64,000 bases of DNA, taken from the NCBI GenBank assembly GCA_007844125.1, contig CM017561.1:23585363-23649362 (forward strand), read 5' to 3'. How positions within the stretch are numbered: the stretch's first letter is position 1; each line of letters starts with the position of its first letter. Below the pieces are notes generated by a model. That model had not been told where the DNA came from and ran no database searches. It saw only the letters and a list, made by a program, of their open reading frames with translations. Positions 60,181-64,000 of the stretch are shown in pieces. The stretch is from Sinonovacula constricta (lineage: Eukaryota; Mollusca; Bivalvia; Cardiida; Solecurtidae). The translations under genes were made by a program, and so were the position numbers.

Positions 60181-61116
60181 AAAAAAATTACAAATCTTCA
60201 TTTAGTTATAAAACTTCATGCACTTGCATGCATGCAAATAAACACCAAACGCATATGTACAAGTTAAAATAATTTTATTTGTAAATACTTATATTACCAA
60301 ACAATGCAAAACTTTGACAATAACAAAAGTATAACAAGTTAAAAACAAAGTAAAAGTGGATCAAGAAAAATCATACTTAGTACAAAAATTGTGAGTCAGT
60401 CTTTATTGGCATGCAAAATATCTTACAGGCCTTTCACAGTTGTGTCTTGATGTTCAATGCGATTTGTATACCAAAAGGAAAGGAAATGCCTTTTATAAAT
60501 CAGTCATGTGAGACTTGCCTAAAGTTGGGGAAGATGCCTTAAAAATATAACTTAAACAGATTTTAATGATCACAGTGGCCCAATCTTAACATACAGTTAA
60601 CTATTTTTTATATTTAAGATTTTGTGAATAAAACCGATTCATATCAGACTTCATAACTGGTTACTAACATTTAATTTACTGAAAGACATTATATTTATTT
60701 TAAGTTAAAATGGCCTTTCCAATTAATACCTTATAGAACCTTGTTTATAAATGAAATATTGGCTTTTAGTTAAATGGTATCAATTTCTTGTGTATTGCAT
60801 GTCCAATTTACTTAACTTTTTCTTAGTTTCCTATATCCATATTTCCATATTGTTAAATTTACCTGAATGAAGACAGTCTGGTATGGAAATTACCCAAAAC
60901 AATTCAGACACTGCCAAAGTTATAGCCATAAAAAAAACTATGATATCATAAGCATGATATATTAAGAAAGATGATTATGCTGAGAATGATTAATCATAAG
61001 AGATTCGAGAAATATTTAACTGATTCTGAACATTATTGTGGTTGATTGTAAAACAGAAATACCATTAGTGATCTAAAAAGAATAATAACAAGTAAATAGT
61101 TAAAAAATAAAGTAAG
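60181..61116. other. AT-rich spacer, nothing recognised
   Basis: No frame, repeat or RNA signal could be supported. Confidence 0.35.
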
Positions 61117-61308
61117 GTGACATTGCCCCAGAAATGACATAAAATGGCCCTATGACAAATATTAGTGACATTGCCCCAGAAATGACATAAAATGGCCCTA
61201 TGACAAATATTGGTGACATTGCCCCAGAAATGACAGAAAATGGCTCTATGACAAATATTGGTGACATTGCCCCAGAAATGACAAAAAATGGCCCTATGAC
61301 AAATATTA
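61117..61308. repeat. 48-bp tandem repeat, four copies
   Basis: Exactly four units of 48 bp (starts 61117, 61165, 61213, 61261) with GTGACATTGCCCCAGAAATG and GGCCCTATGACAAATATT. Very little divergence, so probably recent. Confidence 0.95.
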
Positions 61309-63083
61309 ATTTTTTTTTATATTAACTGATTTTTAAGATGCCATTGTTTTGTGGAATGTTGTGAAACAGTAAACTGAATAAGAATGAACACTGAAAATTG
61401 CCCAGATGATTATACTTTTTCAGTGAAAATCACATAAAGCCAAAATACTGTCTTATTTATAAAAAAATACATCAAAGCATTCATTATACAGCATGATTAT
61501 CAAATCAAGATGTGACAACAATAAACAAAACAAAAAGAATGGGCAATTAATAAACTGATATAAAGAAATCCTAACCCTTAACCTACAACAGCTCCTCCTT
61601 AATTCCAATTTTCTGCTAACAACATACATTACTCAACATATTGTCAAAGATTGAAGCAAACAGTGTAGTTCTTGGTCAGGTAGGCTTCTGATCTGGATCT
61701 ACACTTTCTTCCTAAGATTGGTAAATTGATTCTAAACATGCTTGCCATGAGACCATTCCCCAGGATTACCTTATGAACAATCTTATGGTCATGATTGGCA
61801 AAGATTACCTCTTATTTACATTTGATATATATTTCGGTAGGACCATCTCCCCAACATGTGGCTGCTGGAAGACATCACATGAAAATGTTTTTGTCCCTAT
61901 GGAATTAAAGAAGGTCAGGAGTTATGTTGATGTCCTTAATTACTGCGCCACATAAACACATTGGCAATTCTCCTGTTTGGTGAGGAAGAAAACTTATGAT
62001 TAACCAGGTTTTTGAAATCTTGGAAAGGGAGATTCTACTTTCAAGTTTTCTAACAGCTAACCAAATATGACATTTGTTGAACATACTTCAACCATAGAAA
62101 TCACTTTTATAGGTAAAAATATATATTAATTAGTAAAAACTTATAATTATCATGACAAAAATACAAGTATAATATAAATTGCAATGATAAATTAAAATGG
62201 TGTAATGATGAAACTATAGACCAAAAACTCAACACCAGAATTTTGCTCTCAAAGCAAACTGCGCCCAAGGAGTCAATAAAATGTACAAATTTACCATAAT
62301 CACAATTTAATAATAAACATACAAAAAGGCTTATGTTTATATTTTGAGGAATTACAAAAGATAAAAATTTATTTTATAGGCACCTTCACAATCATACAAA
62401 TCATCATCACAATTGCTGGCAAACATCACCTTAACTAAAATGACTAGAAAGAAAGACGTATGTATGTGTTGTATATTAACTCAACCTCATTCCAAAAAAG
62501 GAACATTTTTTTATGAAGAAAAAGAAAAAATGTGTAGTATAAAGCACTATGGCCTCTTACAAACCAATGTCACAAAAAAAATTCAAAGTACAACTTTTAG
62601 GATGAAATTTTGATTTTGTCAGACCTAAGTTTAAAGATTAACATACAAAAAGTTCAACACTATAAAATTAACTAAAATTAATGTATATCTTAACATTTAC
62701 ATCATTTCTTAAAATTACATTTAGATTTGATTAAATTTTGATATGATTTTCTTCCTGTGACCATTGCCTATTACAGAAAAATATCCAAACATTCAGAGAC
62801 AATTTAACATATGACAAAAGAGTGACTATTCTTTTATTTTTCTAGATGACCTTATTGTATTCAGATCAACATTTGAGATAAATATTCTTCTATGTTATAA
62901 TAGCATTAGTTACAAATCATGTCACTAAAATTACACCATAAAAAGCATCGTGATAAGGCAATGCCCTTAAGGACAATTGATCCTTAGGACAAGGTGCCTT
63001 AAAACAATTTCTCCTTAAGTCAAAAGCACCCTCCTTAAACTCAATCACAATTGGTACCATATATAGCTTAATATTATATCAGG
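61309..63083. other. AT-rich spacer with a CCTTAAG-rich end
   Basis: No gene is supported; frames at 61773-61955 and 62413-62613 have no recognised content. From about 62960 to 63030 the words CTTAAGGACAA, CCTTAGGACAAGG and CCTTAAGTC recur, resembling the motif alphabet of the array that follows. Confidence 0.4.
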
Positions 63084-64000
63084 GGTCAGTTGTCCTAAGG
63101 CGCAGTTATCATAAGGAGCCTTCAACCCAAGGGCCAGTCATGCTAATGGTCAGTTGTCCTAAGGCGCAGTTATCATAAGGAGCCTTCAACCCAAGGGCCA
63201 GTCATGCTAATGGTCAGTTGTCCTAAGGGGCAGTTATCATAAGGAGCCTTCAACCCTAGGGCCAGTCATGCTAATGGTCAGTTGTCCTAAGGGGCAGTAA
63301 TCATAAGGAGCCTTCAACCCAAGGGCCAGTCATGCTAATGGTCAGTTGTCCTAAGGGGCAGTAATCATAAGGAGCCTTCAACCCAAGGGCCAGTCATGCT
63401 AATGGTCAGTTGTCCTAAGGGGCAGTAATCATAAGGAGCCTTCAACCCAAGGGCCAGTCATGCTTATGGTCAATTGTCCTAAGGGGCAGTAATCATAAGG
63501 AGCCTTCAACCCAAGGGCCAGTCATGTCAATGGTCAGTTGTCCTAAGGGGCAGTAATCATAAGAAGACTTCAACCCTAGGGCCAGTCATGCTAATGGTCA
63601 GTTGTCCTAAGGGGCAGTAATCATAAGGAGCCTTCAACCCAAGGGCCAGTCATGTCAATGGTCAGTTGTCCTAAGGGGCAGTAATCATAAGGAGCCTTCA
63701 ACCCAAGGGCCAGTCATGTCAATGGTCAGTTGTCCTAAGGGGCAGTAATCATAAGAAGACTTCAACCCTAGGGCCAGTCATGCTAATGGTCAGTTGTCCT
63801 AAGGGGCAGTAATCATAAGGAGCCTTCAACCCTAGGGCCAGTCATGCTTATGGTCAGTTGTCCTAAGGGGCAGTAATCATAAGGAGCCTTCAACCCTAGG
63901 GCCAGTCATGCTTATGGTCAGTTGTCCTAAGGGGCAGTAATCATAAGGAGCCTTCAACCCTAGGGCCAGTCATGCTAATGGTCAGTTGTCCTAAGGGGCA
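63084..64000. repeat. 64-bp tandem array running off the window edge
   Basis: At least 14 copies of a 64-bp unit containing GGTCAGTTGTCCTAAGGGGC, ATAAGGAGCCTTCAACCC and AGGGCCAGTCATGCTAAT. Subtypes differ by CCCAAGG/CCCTAGG, AAGGAGCC/AAGAAGAC and TGCTAAT/TGTCAAT/TGCTTAT. A run of two adjacent units (subtypes around 63525-63590 and 63715-63780) appears repeated, hinting at block duplication. The right boundary is not visible. Confidence 0.96.

Overview
The window looks like AT-rich animal nuclear DNA, most likely from a lophotrochozoan such as a bivalve mollusc. That placement is an inference from gene structure and repeat style, not a database result. It holds two intact, intron-containing housekeeping-type genes set head to head, in a landscape of decayed retrotransposons, small DNA-transposon relatives, tRNA-derived SINEs and seven well-defined tandem arrays. 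No bacterial-style operons, CRISPR arrays or rRNA genes were seen.

Genes. RFT1 lies on the minus strand (26190-41982). Thirteen exons splice in frame to a 543-residue multi-pass ER membrane protein that resembles animal RFT1 throughout; human RFT1 is about 541 residues. RSBN1, the KDM9/DPY-21 family of JmjC histone demethylases, lies on the plus strand (42272-51276). Five exons splice in frame to 1528 residues, with an HxD pair and a distal histidine placed as expected for Fe(II) binding. The two start codons are 289 bp apart, so a shared bidirectional promoter is likely. The two proteins act in unrelated processes: lipid-linked oligosaccharide biology in the ER, and H4K20 methylation in the nucleus.

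Left third (1-26 kb). There is no intact gene. From 0.56 to 1.97 kb is a badly eroded satellite. From 4.38 to 13.06 kb are three non-LTR retrotransposons nested in one another. A minus-strand RTE-like element with a (CAA)n tail was split by a plus-strand CR1/L2-like element, which was in turn split by a nearly full-length 5.7-kb I-type element. The I-type element has a gag with CCHC knuckles, an endonuclease, a YVDD reverse transcriptase and a partly deleted RNase H, and is flanked by a 12-bp target duplication. From 13 to 26 kb lie unassigned sequence, degraded repeats and an (AG)n microsatellite.

Middle (26-51 kb). The introns of the two genes carry a roughly 1.9-kb minisatellite of 24-bp units that happens to be open on both strands, arrays of 80-bp and 58/116-bp units, two kinds of TTAA-flanked MITE, a 1.24-kb element with terminal inverted repeats, SINEs and a 3-prime fragment of the I-type element. 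RSBN1 intron 3 holds a stretch that could be a regulatory element.

Right (51-64 kb). The RSBN1 3-prime UTR probably runs to about 54.14 kb and contains a complete 506-bp TTAA-flanked MITE. Beyond it are another SINE, a 5-prime-truncated I-type copy, and four tandem arrays with units of about 35, 44, 48 and 64 bp. The last array runs off the window edge.
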